Under the pieces are notes generated by a model. The model did not search any database and had not been told where the DNA came from. It saw only the letters and a program-made list of their open reading frames with translations. Below, piece by piece: positions 33,635 to 43,853 of a DNA stretch of 64,000 bases; the stretch's first letter is position 1, and every line of letters starts with the position of its first letter. This DNA comes from Paragordius varius (Eukaryota; Nematomorpha): contig OZ176056.1 of the NCBI GenBank assembly GCA_964247055.1, positions 9,486,001 through 9,550,000 of the forward strand, in the 5' to 3' direction. The translations under genes were made by a program, and so were the position numbers.

Positions 33635-34774
33635 CTTAAACTTAAAAAAACAATTTTAATCAAAATTGTGGGGTGATATGTTAAGTATTATTATATAAAT
33701 TAAAAAAAGTCTTTTTATAATGATTAAAGCGTATTTAAACCGTTTTCATGTTTGAAAATGGCATGCACGAACAAATTTTGACGTATACTTAGTTTAAAAC
33801 AATTTTCTTAAAATATTTTTTTTTAATTTATAGGTGTTCAATATATTTGTCGCGCTATCTCAGTATTTTGGGTTGGAACCATTCATTTTAGGAACCGTCC
33901 GTTTTTCGCAACCTAATGGTAAGACCTAAAACAATGAGCAACGTAGAATTCTTATCATTTTTTTATCAGAATATATATAATTGGGTATTTTCCATACCCC
34001 CCCGGATTTCGTGCACATTTAAATTTTTATTTACAATTTTACAATAAAATTTTTTTTGCAGATTAAACAAAAACAAATATTTAAATTACCTACTCTTTTA
34101 AAACTAGATTTTATTGCATAAACTAAAATTAATCTTTTTAAGTATATTATGTGATCGTGTATAAATCGATATAATTTACTTTGGAACACAAAATGGTAAA
34201 ATTAATAAAATATGGTTAAAAAACATATATTTTAGTTTATACAATATCTCTACTGTATAATTTTATTTTTTAAGAATTTTTGATTCGAAATGCTATTAAC
34301 TTTTAAATTGGTTAAAAAAAATGAAGATAGTATACGATAGTTGTGTCTCCCTTGCTTTATATCATAATATCTAATATATATTATTATAAATAACCATACA
34401 AACTGAATATTAGATACGATTGAAATTATTTATTTATTATTTTGTAGGATGTTATTACCCCATTTTTGGGGTTATATATGTATTATTTAAGACAATAATA
34501 CATATTGGATATCAAAATAAATATAATGGCTGTAAATCATTTGGTTTGTTTCGAAATATGTTTATTGTAGGACTAAACAGATTAACGTATTATTGTTTTT
34601 ACCATCACTCATAACCTACCAATTTTCAATAATAATAGATGAGTGTGGTTTATATATTCGTGTGTTATTATTTAAAAAAACATAAATTTAATAAAATGAT
34701 TGTTTATCAAATTATAGATGCTAGTGTTTCCAATTTGTTCAGTAACGAGAAAACGTTATTCCTCAAATATTAAT
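33513..34774. other. Mostly gene-free stretch with (TA)n
   Basis: A (TA)n tract lies at about 33600-33628. The single exon-like segment is listed separately. Open frames near 34420 are AT-rich and not credible. Confidence 0.4.
33834..33918 (+). CDS. Possible isolated exon
   Basis: A good acceptor (TTTAATTTATAG) and a strong donor (AATG|GTAAGA) bracket 28 open codons (VFNIFVALSQYFGLEPFILG then TVRFSQPN). No partner exon or family is known. Chance is a real alternative. Confidence 0.2.
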
Positions 34775-34985
34775 ATTACAGAGACAACGAGTATAAATTA
34801 AAAAAATATATTTTAAAAAGACTACCATACTTGTTCATAAATTATGATTCCCATAAAAAAATGAGCTAGTACCAATTTACATCTCTAATCCCCATTCCCT
34901 AACCTAAAGATATATAAATTCAAAAAAAATACAAAAAAAGATATGGTTGTTAATTTTACATGCTGTCTGTGTAATTTAAATTACT
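34775..34985. mobile_element. MITE family A copy (degraded)
   Basis: It keeps AGACTACCATACTTG and AAGATATGGTTGTTAATTTT, with CTGTCTGTGTAATTTAAATT at the right. Confidence 0.5.
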
Positions 34986-35627
34986 CTAAGATTCGTATAA
35001 AAATAATGTGTGAAAATGTAAAAAATCATTTCCAACTAGCGAAAATTATTAAAAAAATAATATCTTATACGAAAATGGACATTTTCAAAATATCCACCTA
35101 GTGTATAGGTCTCATATTTCTACAAACCAATTTAAATTTAACAATAAACCGACCGGCACAATCTGCTTGCAATTTACTCGTATAACAAAACCTTAAACAT
35201 CTATCTTAAATTGGCGGCTTCGGATCAGTGGATGTAAATCACAATAATACGATAATCTGTGCAGACCGTTACAATAAAAATAAAGTTAGATTCCTATCCG
35301 TAGGTTAGTGATAATAAATTACAAAATTTGATATGGATTAATGTTTACAACAACTCATCCTAATATTTCTCAATTTAAACTTGGTTCAATCAAATAAATG
35401 ATGGATTAATATTGAAACATCGGAGAGAGATTTTTCATCAACAAAAGCGTAATGTAGAATGATGGAAAACAAAACCCCAACACATTCGATTAGGTATATA
35501 TTAAATCTATTAGCCGTAATAAATAAAATTTATTCGTAGTTTCCACGATAGATCATTAAAAAGGGTTAATCTGTAAATGTATTAATCAAACGTAATATTT
35601 TGCAGTTTAAACCGCCGATAACCCATA
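34986..35627. other. Gene-free stretch
   Basis: Nothing is recognised. It lies downstream of the FN3 gene. Confidence 0.4.
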
Positions 35628-35633
35628 TTTATT
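35628..35633 (-). promoter_or_regulatory. Polyadenylation signal of FN3 gene
   Basis: AATAAA on the reverse strand lies about 30 bases after the stop at 35663. Confidence 0.5.
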
Positions 35634-35662
35634 TTAATATAGTTGTTAATTTAGTTTCATGA

Positions 35663-37119
35663 TTAGCACTGATTCGTTTGAACATAAACACGATGAGAAG
35701 TTGCTTCTGTGGAAGCGGCCTCCTGATCTCGAAAGATCGGTCTAACCATAACCTCGTATTCTGTATTGGGCAAAACATATGGGAACCGATAATTATCAGA
35801 AAGGGCCTAAAAAGAAATTCACATTAGTTATACAATTACATAAAAAATTTGTGTATGAATAAAAATAAAAGAATTTGTAACACTAAAAATTGATGACAAA
35901 ATATTTATGCGTTTGAAAAATATATGTCTTGATAGTATAATTTCACACTGTAAAAGACAAAATAATATATAACCAGCCTGACATAGTTTAAATAAGTTTG
36001 TCTGCCTTTATTTAATGTCATTTAACCATATGTTTTAATTAAACACTAAAATACGTGCATAATATTTGATCTCTATTTTTATAAAAACCTTAAATATTAA
36101 TGGGTTCGGAATAATTTTTCCATATAATGAAAAACTATAATAAAAAATATACCGAAATAAATCCTTTTTTATTTGGTATATCTCTCCCCGGGCTACTCAA
36201 TAAAATGTCCAGGCCATATATTTCTTTAGCTTTTTCAGGATCATCAATTAAGGGGTTGGCAAGAAAAACTAATAAATCTAGTGAGTTCGTGTTTGCAGCA
36301 GTTGTGCCGTTAATTAGGGAAACAGCCTTTATTTTGACGACCCACCTGGACAAATCTAAAAATTTTAAACAATGTTTTTAGAATAATACACGTAAAAATA
36401 AAAACTTTAATATATTTTACCTTCCTGATTAAGAACATAATGACCTGCATCGTTAAGACTAACTACACCATAAATATGTAAATAAATATAATATAACTCG
36501 AAAATGCCAATAATTCAAAAGCTTTATGATCAAACTAGCCTACTTCTAAATAATTTACCTGATATGCGTTTATAAGCTGAATATGCCCCAATTAGCGGTA
36601 AATTGTGATAAGAAGGTTGAACCTTAATCATATACTCGGTGGACAAAGTAAGTCCCTTGATATCAAATTGAGTTTGCTAAACAAAATATTATAAAGATGT
36701 AAATAAATAAGCAAAATAAATTTAATTAAATTTTATTTAAGATTTATACTTGTCCTATACTACCAGATTTAAGAGAAGCGCCTTCATAGAGATGAGATGA
36801 GTTGTAATAAGCATAAATGTAATAAATATTTTTCCTAAAATTTTGAAGATTTCTAGGATCCTGAAAAAATATCAAGATAGAATAAGTATTTAGGCCGGGG
36901 TTGACTGACAGAACGCACATGTCTAACATTTGAATACCTTTTTCGGATGTCTCAAACAAAGTACATTTCTTTTCCAAATCTATTTTTAAACATTGATTTC
37001 TTACAATAACATTTTTCACCCATTAAACATGTTAATCATTATAAATTTATTTTACCTGATTGAGTTAAACATTGGCCTGAGATAATGCTCAGAATAAGAA
37101 AGATAGCAGCTAGATACAT
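35663..37119 (-). CDS. Secreted fibronectin type III domain protein
   Basis: Six exons on the reverse strand: 37056-37119, 36750-36979, 36559-36676, 36421-36462, 36153-36355 and 35663-35806. They join in phase to 266 residues. Residues 1-21 are a signal peptide (MYLAAIFLILSIISGQC). The first FN3-like domain spans roughly residues 35-130, with FFQDPRNLQNF, YYIYAYYNSS and the typical LTLSTEYMIKVQPSY strand. A second spans about 150-266, with RWVVKIKAV, LPNTEYEVMVRPIF and HRVYVQTNQC at the end. No transmembrane segment or kinase/phosphatase partner is present, so it should be secreted whole. Introns are short (65-96 nt, one of 346) and free of transposons, unlike the neighbouring genes. FN3 domains bind proteins, and the partner is unknown. 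A region ending TTTTTTCAG inside exon 2 could be an alternative acceptor. Confidence 0.85.
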
Positions 37120-37807
37120 GGTTTACGGGGGTAGGATGAAATTCTGTAAAAAATTTATTTGAATTAAAATTTAAAAAAATTTAAAATAAAAAAATCGAAA
37201 ACACTCCAATGTTTATACTAACTCTATATTTAAATATATAAGAATCCTACTTCCGCATTCGGCCCGTTGTTAATTACTATCACAATCAAAATTGGATGAT
37301 ATTTAAATATTTATTTTAACACCACTCCTGACCGGTGTTAAACATCAATTATTATCAATCCTAATTGATTGAGATAAAAAAGCATGTCTCATTTTAATGT
37401 AAAATTTATTTTTTACTTACTTATAAGGCAACGGAAAAATTAACACACTATCAAGGTCACCACCGATGTATGTCGCAATGCAAACAATTGTTTTTTGCCT
37501 CACTGATTTTAATGATATAATATATTTAATTAGTCATGTGAATATGTCTCGTTGTATTGAAAATTATAAAGATAAAAATAAAAGAAGTGATCTTTTTTTT
37601 AGATTTTAAATAAAAGCAAAAATTTTAAAATATATTAATTTATGGTTTTATAGGACCTTATTTTTACATAAATTAAGTTAAAACCATCATAAGACAATTT
37701 ATTGCATAGGAAGATATGGCATATTAAAAGCGAAAAACTCAGAGTTAAGAATTAACTTTTAACTAAATGTTTGAAACTTTTCCCATTGAAGTTGCATAAT
37801 ATATAAT
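37120..37807. other. Upstream region of FN3 gene
   Basis: A TATA-like AT block lies near 37230-37245 on the reverse strand. Otherwise nothing is recognised. Confidence 0.3.
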
Positions 37808-38551
37808 ATATTATCTATTTGCACTTCAAGAGTGTCCTTGAACACTTCAAGATGGTCCTTGAACATTTCAAGTTTTAAACACTTCAAATTGGTCCTAGAA
37901 CACTTCAAGTCGGCCTTTGAACACTTCAAGTCAGTCTTTAGAACACTTCAAGTCGGTCTTTGAACACTTCAAGTTGGCCCTTAAAATATTTATTTGATTT
38001 AACCATAATTTTTGCATGTATTTTTTTATTTTATTGTTTTTTAACCTAATTTTATTTATTTATTATATTATTCATTTAAAAATGAAAATTTTTTATTCAA
38101 AAACCACTTTTATATTTTCTAATTTTTTTCAAATTTAACAAATAATTAACTTTTAAAAGTTTTTAATGAAAAATTGTAAATAATAGCCCAAAAAACTTAT
38201 ATATTTTTTAATTACATGTTAAAATTTTATAAATATCCAAATATGAAATTAATGAAGATATACGGTTACTTAATTATCAAAAGTTGATATTGTTTTAAAA
38301 TATATGTTAAATAATAGAATAAAGGTTAAAAACGATAAAATACATTAATGATTTACGATTTGATTGATAAAAGTTAAAAAGAAAACAAAAAAGTCAAAGG
38401 ACCAACTTGAAGTGTTGAAGGACCAACTTGAAGGGTTTAAGGGCCAACTTGAAATGTTCAAGGACCAACTTGAAATGTTCAAGACCAACTTGAACCGTTT
38501 AAGGACCAACTTGAAGTGTTCAAGGATACTCTTGAAGTGCAAATGGTATAC
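37808..38551. mobile_element. Family C foldback element, complete
   Basis: The tips are TATTTGCACTTCAAGAGTGT and CTTGAAGTGCAAATGGTATA. The left arm has about eight units of CACTTCAAGTTGGTCCTTGAA and the right arm about seven inverted units. The core is about 400 bp with no coding potential. Open frames through the arms read KDQLEMF-type repeats and are artefacts. Confidence 0.85.
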
Positions 38552-38943
38552 TATACAATCGGAATCGTGAATTTTATTAAAAATGTACCAATCATCCCGT
38601 TATCGACCCAAGAAAGTTAGTAATAAACCACGGTTTTATAGGAAAAATATTTGTCGTCGTATAATATCAATTTTTGTTGTAAATTAATGCGACCAGATCT
38701 TTGAACCTTGACCCAGTAAAAAATTTACTGTTTTTGTTGTGAAGTAAATTTTTTCTAACTGCCATACTATGAAATTGAAGCTAACATTTTATACACAAAA
38801 AATAAATAAAAAACTGGATACAAATTAACGCATAGGAAAAAAAATTGAGGAATATCCGGAAAAGGTTATCGAAATCATATACACAGTGTACACAAAATAT
38901 ACTGATAATTTTTATATATTTTGATATGAAAACTATCAGGATT
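38552..38943. other. Gene-free stretch with a MITE tip
   Basis: About 38640-38682 is a family-A right end (GTATAATATCAATTTTTGTT). The rest is unassigned. Confidence 0.35.
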
Positions 38944-39872
38944 ATCATGCTTTTGCTTTGTCCCCTCTGAGTTTAGGAAAGTTATTTTCTGTGGCAACTG
39001 CTTTGTATCAGAAAATGAAAATCTGCGCATTTTTTGTTAAATACAATTTTTTGTCAAAAGCTAAATTATTCGTTCCAAAAATATTTTTAAAATATCATAA
39101 CTATATATCAAAAGCAAAACATTTTTTGATGAAGGTTTTGAAAGTTTCATATCGCCCTTCTAAAATGATTGGCTCTCAAATAAAAGCAAAAATGTTAGGA
39201 TTGCGCAATAAAATATATATAACAAATTTTGACATCCAAAAAAGTTTTTTCCTAAAGAACTGATTATTTTATTTAAAAATTTAAATTACGAAATTACGGT
39301 GAAGTTTTACCGTGTTTTGAAACATGGTGGCAACAGTATAAAAGCGCTTTAAAACACTTTTTTATAATTCGATGGTGTTGAACATTTCTATCGCTCGTTT
39401 GTTTTCGAATTGTTAAATATAAACTTTTTAAATATTTAAGCAAAGGAACCTTTAATCAAAAGAGGTGTCGGAAAGGTTCAGCATCTTAGAATTTTATAGA
39501 AAAGATTCTATAATATCTTAAGGCGTTTAGTATGTAGTACGTTTGAACAAATATTTGCTATAATTTAAATTTAGCAAAATACCCATTTTTCGGAAAACCT
39601 TTTTTTGATGTTAAAATCTAGCATAGTTTAGAATTTTTATTGCGATCTGGCATTTTTGCGTTTATTTTTTATATGGTTAGCCCATTTTAGAAGGGCGAAA
39701 AATTTTGGACTTTCGGAGCCCACATCTACAAATTAAAATTTTATAAAAATGTTGTTTTTCTGTTTCCGTGTATTTATCATATATTTTAGTAATATTTTTT
39801 CGAATAAGGCATTAAGCTTTTATCAAAAAATATTTCCCATTTTTTGATATGGAGCAGTTATACCACAAAAGT
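38944..39872. mobile_element. Family G palindromic element, complete copy
   Basis: The left arm (38970-39280) and right arm (39550-39872) are inverted at roughly two thirds identity: CGCCCTTCTAAAATG on the left against CATTTTAGAAGGGCG on the right, and AAAGCAAAAATG against CATTTTTGCGTTT. The centre carries GGTGGCAACAGTATAAAAGC. Partial copies lie at 7838-8080 and 14115-14515. The 101-codon open frame at 38958-39263 lies within the left arm and is not credible. Confidence 0.7.
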
Positions 39873-41015
39873 GTAAATAACATTCATAAATCATTCGTAA
39901 GCAAAACCATAAGATCATGAAAATTCTGATACATTTGCCTTTTAGAATATATATTTCATCAGGCTATTTTATTAAACCCCTCGATTTTGGACGCAGTTAT
40001 ATATAATAAATTTAAAAATTACGGATAATTTTCCCTTTGGTAATTATGAAGGAAAGCAAAATTAAAATCAATTACAACGTAAATGAAACACAAAAATAAA
40101 ACTTGATCAAATTTTAAATAAATCATCATTGTAATAATTATAAATTTTAAGGCCTCATTTACGTAAGAATGAAAGACCATAAGCCTATGCGTGAAGTCTA
40201 AGATTTATGTTTCCGGTACTGCGCAAATAGCTGCAGTCCCAAACCCTCTTCATGTATGATTCGTGCAGAAAATAAATTATAAACCAATTACAAATAGGCC
40301 AATCCTACATTTTTAACGCAAAATAAACCATTTATATTTCACGAATTAAGGTTTTTAGCAAAGGCGTTTTATCTATTCTACAATAATTTTGTATAGATAA
40401 AAGGTAATTGATAATTTTTGATTTTTAACATTAAAAAAGCAGTACAGAAGTTAGCTCAGTACAGACGCAGTTGTTTTCTGAAAACCCAGTACTGTACGGC
40501 GAAAAACAGCCTATCTGGTCATATTACTGTATGTATACATATGTATACATCTTTAAAATGTTTTAGTATTGTTGAAGTTAAAGGAATTCAACAAATTAAG
40601 AGTATTAATAAAAGGTATAAACCCTGATATGAAGTAAAATTAACGTTTTTGAAAGTGGGAGTTGAATAAAACAATAACCTTACAATGGACTATTAGCCTT
40701 ATATTTTTTTAAGGTAAAGTTAAAGAAATTAACATATAAGGAGTATTACAATTACATATATATACATATATATATATATATATATCCATATATATATATA
40801 TATTATAAAGGGTTCCTAGTATTAACTAACAAACCTTAATAGAAAACATTTACCTTAGTAAACAAAAATAAAGAGGCATTTATGAAATAAATTAGGCTGG
40901 AAAAGTTTTAACTTTGGGATTAAAATTCAGCTATTAAAATAAATTTCGGAATACTACAAGTAGTCCAACCCAAAAATAAAATTAAAATATAAACTTTTTG
41001 AAATAAATTAACCAG
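39873..41015. other. Gene-free stretch with (TA)n-like microsatellite
   Basis: A TA/CATATA-rich tract lies at 40755-40803. A GC-richer patch near 40440-40520 has no recognised content. Confidence 0.4.
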
Positions 41016-41023
41016 CTGGTGTC

Positions 41024-42394
41024 CAGTGGCGGAACTCTAAATACTGCCCCCCCCCCCCCCCCCCCCCCTTCTCCCCCAAAAAAATCAATTATCTTTTCAT
41101 CTGGCGCCTCACTTAGATTCATAAATAAATATTATATTTAAAAATAATAATATTACATGACTTGGCATCCTCTAAAAGTTCTCGTATTTTTATATATGAT
41201 GGTTAGTAACCACCCACCCACCCTAACACCGCCAATTCCTCAATCTTAATTAAGGTACTGAAAATAAAAATTCGTCAACATGACAAGTGTGCATTAGCTG
41301 AATTTAATAATAATACATAATAAACTACTTTTTATATTTCCACCAATGTTAGAAGTGATTTAAATAAAATATAAGCTTTAATTTTAGTTATAAAATTAAA
41401 TAAACACCATATTTTCCAAAAATGTTAAATGGTGTCGAAGTAGTTTGATATGGAACTTTTTTAGATATTTCGACATATTAATACATATTAAGATAGCGGA
41501 ATAATTTTAAATTGGAACCGTTCCTTCAGTATTTTTTAAATATCAATTTAAATTAGTCTGAAATATTTAGATACCCCAATTTGAATCGAAGTGTTACTGC
41601 CAGAAATTGATAAAGGAACAGACAATATCATTATGGCTAAAATTTGGATAGTGAAAAAATGCATTTTTTGCTCTTTCTTCCTTTAACTCACTAATATTAA
41701 ATTTACATGCACTTTACATGCACCCATTCCTCATAAAAATTAAAATATGGTCTTTCGCATTACATTAAAAAACAAATTTTTTACGCTATATGAATTATAT
41801 TATTGCAAATTAAATTTTATTTCTCACAATTTTGGGAATTCTCATAAAACTGTAATATTATAAATTTTTATAACAAAATAATTATGGACTTGAAAATTTA
41901 TAAGCTTAACTTATTTTTTGGTGTCAACGATCTATAATCATTTATTTATTTTTATATTCCCTTTTTTAGGATGTTAACTGGAGTTAATTTAAAGTTATTT
42001 ATTAATTATGGTGAAAGCGATACTGAAAATATATCCAAAAAGTCGTTTACGACTTAGGAATAACCAACCAATAAAACCGTTTATTGCGATAGTGGAAAAA
42101 TGCAGTTTTTTGCTTTTTCTTCCTTTCAATCAATAATAATTCTCTTTTTTAGAATGATATGATGCAATATCAGCAAATTAATACTGATTCAGCCTAATCC
42201 ATAATTCTCTTTTTTATTTGCCGTTATATTTACAATAAGGCATTCACTTACATATCTGTAAATAAAAAAAGGTATTAAATTTTGCCCCCCCCCCCCTCTG
42301 CAAATGAAATGGGGCCCAAATTTAATATAAATAATAAGGAAGGGCCCCTGTTTTTGGATACCCCCGCACCTATCTTCCTGTAGTTTCGCCACTG
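41024..42394. mobile_element. hAT-like nonautonomous element with 8-bp target duplication
   Basis: The tips are CAGTGGCGGAACT and (reverse strand at the right end) CAGTGGCGAAACT. The flanks ctggtgtc (41016-41023) and ctggtttc (42395-42402) match at seven of eight bases, the hallmark of hAT insertion. A run of about 22 C lies at 41047-41068 and another at about 42285-42297. Inside are a direct repeat of about 60 bp (near 41650 and 42080) and a scrap of LINE 3' end (42031-42070). No transposase is seen. Confidence 0.85.
42031..42070 (+). mobile_element. LINE 3'-end scrap nested in the hAT-like element
   Basis: ATATCCAAAAAGTCGTTTAC, then GACTTAGGAATAACCAACC, equals the 3' end of the LINE at 28866-31215, including the AGTCGTTTACGACT hairpin. 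Confidence 0.75.
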
Positions 42395-42564
42395 CTGGTT
42401 TCGCTGAGACGCAGTTTCACTGATAATTTATTTAATAATTTGCAATAATAGAGGTAATGGAGATAAAATAATGAAAATTAAATAAAAAAATCTCTCAAAT
42501 TATTCTTTTACGGGTTTTTGCATAGGCCTAAACATTGTTTACTCTAAATTGACCATATTTAATC

Positions 42565-42990
42565 TGTCCCTTATGAAAGTTAATATTCAACTATCATTGG
42601 ATGTAATTTGAGATTTTACGAAATTATGGTTAAAAGTTTTATTTAAAATTGTGTTCACATTGCTGGTATCAAGCTCTCCCTTATGAAAGTAAATATTCAA
42701 CTATCATTGGATGTTTTTTTTGGGTAGCCCTTTGGTAGTTCCATCATCACCCCAAATATTTATGAGATCGGAATATAAATGTATTTTTTATGAATTTTAT
42801 AAATATTGACAAAATTTATACAATTTTAAAAATAAAAATGGCTACCTAAAATCCAAATTTGATCAGGTGATGTCGCCATAATTTTTTTGGGTAGCCCTTT
42901 GGTAGTTCCATCATCACCCCAAATATTTTTGAGATCGGACTATAAATGTTATTTTTATGAATTTTATAAATATTTTTTATTAAAAAAAGT
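42565..42990. repeat. Two interleaved direct duplications
   Basis: CCTTATGAAAGTTAATATTC and following bases (about 36 bp) occur near 42569 and 42676. A longer block of about 100 bp, beginning GGGTAGCCCTTTGGTAGTTC, occurs near 42721 and 42889. Divergence is only a few bases, so the duplications are recent. Confidence 0.8.
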
Positions 42991-43129
42991 ATTGTATCTT
43001 AATTAATGTTTAATCAAAAATGGTAATTTTAAAGTCGGTGAATATCAAATGCTATGTTATAGTTTTAAAGCTCCTTAAATAATCCATAGTAAACATTTAG
43101 CCGACTAGAATTCATAGGGATATTAACTA

Positions 43130-43310
43130 TCAATATTTTAGTGTCTTCCGTTTTTTTGTCCGTATAAAAAAAATTTGTCCATATAAAAAACAGTTCGAAT
43201 ATTAAATATTTTAATCTTTTGATTTTAACACTCTGTCTCTTATAAAAAAAATTATGTCCGTTAGTTAAAAAATTCGTACGGATAATTACATATTTTACTG
43301 TAATTTTACT
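43130..43310. repeat. Family-A-like MITE debris
   Basis: Several TTTTTTGTCCGTATAAAAA-like motifs and TACGGATAATTACATATTTT suggest broken, overlapping copies. Confidence 0.4.
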
Positions 43311-43853
43311 GTAATAATATAAAAAACATGCAATAAAGTCAAATTAATGATTTTAAGCGTTAAAAAACAGTAAGCATCCCTCAATTCTCTTATGCCCAAT
43401 ATGTACTTCATATATATAATTTTTACCCCTTAAACGACTGTTATTACACAATTGCCTTTTTGCGAATATGTGCAAATATTTGATCTTCATTAATATAATT
43501 GCCACTGTTTGCTTGCTTATCGAAATAATGGCCAAGGTCAAACCTATTGAAAACTCCATTTTATCTGCTAGTTACGGGTTATAGAGATTTCGTAATATAA
43601 AAAATTTCGAAATAAGGTTATCGTATATCAATAAAGCACTTGAAACGTGACTGGCTGATATATTTATTTAGTGTTTTCTAATTATAACACATTAATTAGC
43701 GTTTCTGATGAAATTTTTTTGTATAAGTAGGAGCACACACTATCTAAAACAAGCTTTTTGCATCATTTTGTTTTTTATTGAAGAAATTGTATAAAAGATC
43801 GTCAAATTTTAAATTTATACAAAAATTGATTTTAAATTTTCTGGCATATTACA
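43311..43853. other. Upstream region of complete protease
   Basis: A TATA-like GTATAAGTAGG at about 43719-43729 could be the promoter core of the protease starting at 43854. An open frame on the reverse strand (43353-43559) has no family match. Confidence 0.3.

Noticed and set aside
36860-36900. TTTTTTCAG on the reverse strand as an intron end inside FN3 exon 2
   Set aside because: The unspliced frame is open and gives a better FN3 strand (TYSILIFFQDPRN). It is mentioned only as a possible alternative acceptor.
38345-38570. Coiled-coil-like KDQLEMF repeats, also at 60721-60960 and 21572-21754
   Set aside because: These are the tandem-repeat arms of family C foldback elements. Frames open on both strands have no start context or splicing.
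38958-39263. 101-codon open frame
   Set aside because: It is inside the left arm of the family G palindrome. Other copies at 14115 and 39550 do not keep the frame.
43353-43559. 68-codon reverse-strand frame upstream of the protease
   Set aside because: No signal peptide, domain or partner exon. Composition is ordinary for an AT-rich chance frame.
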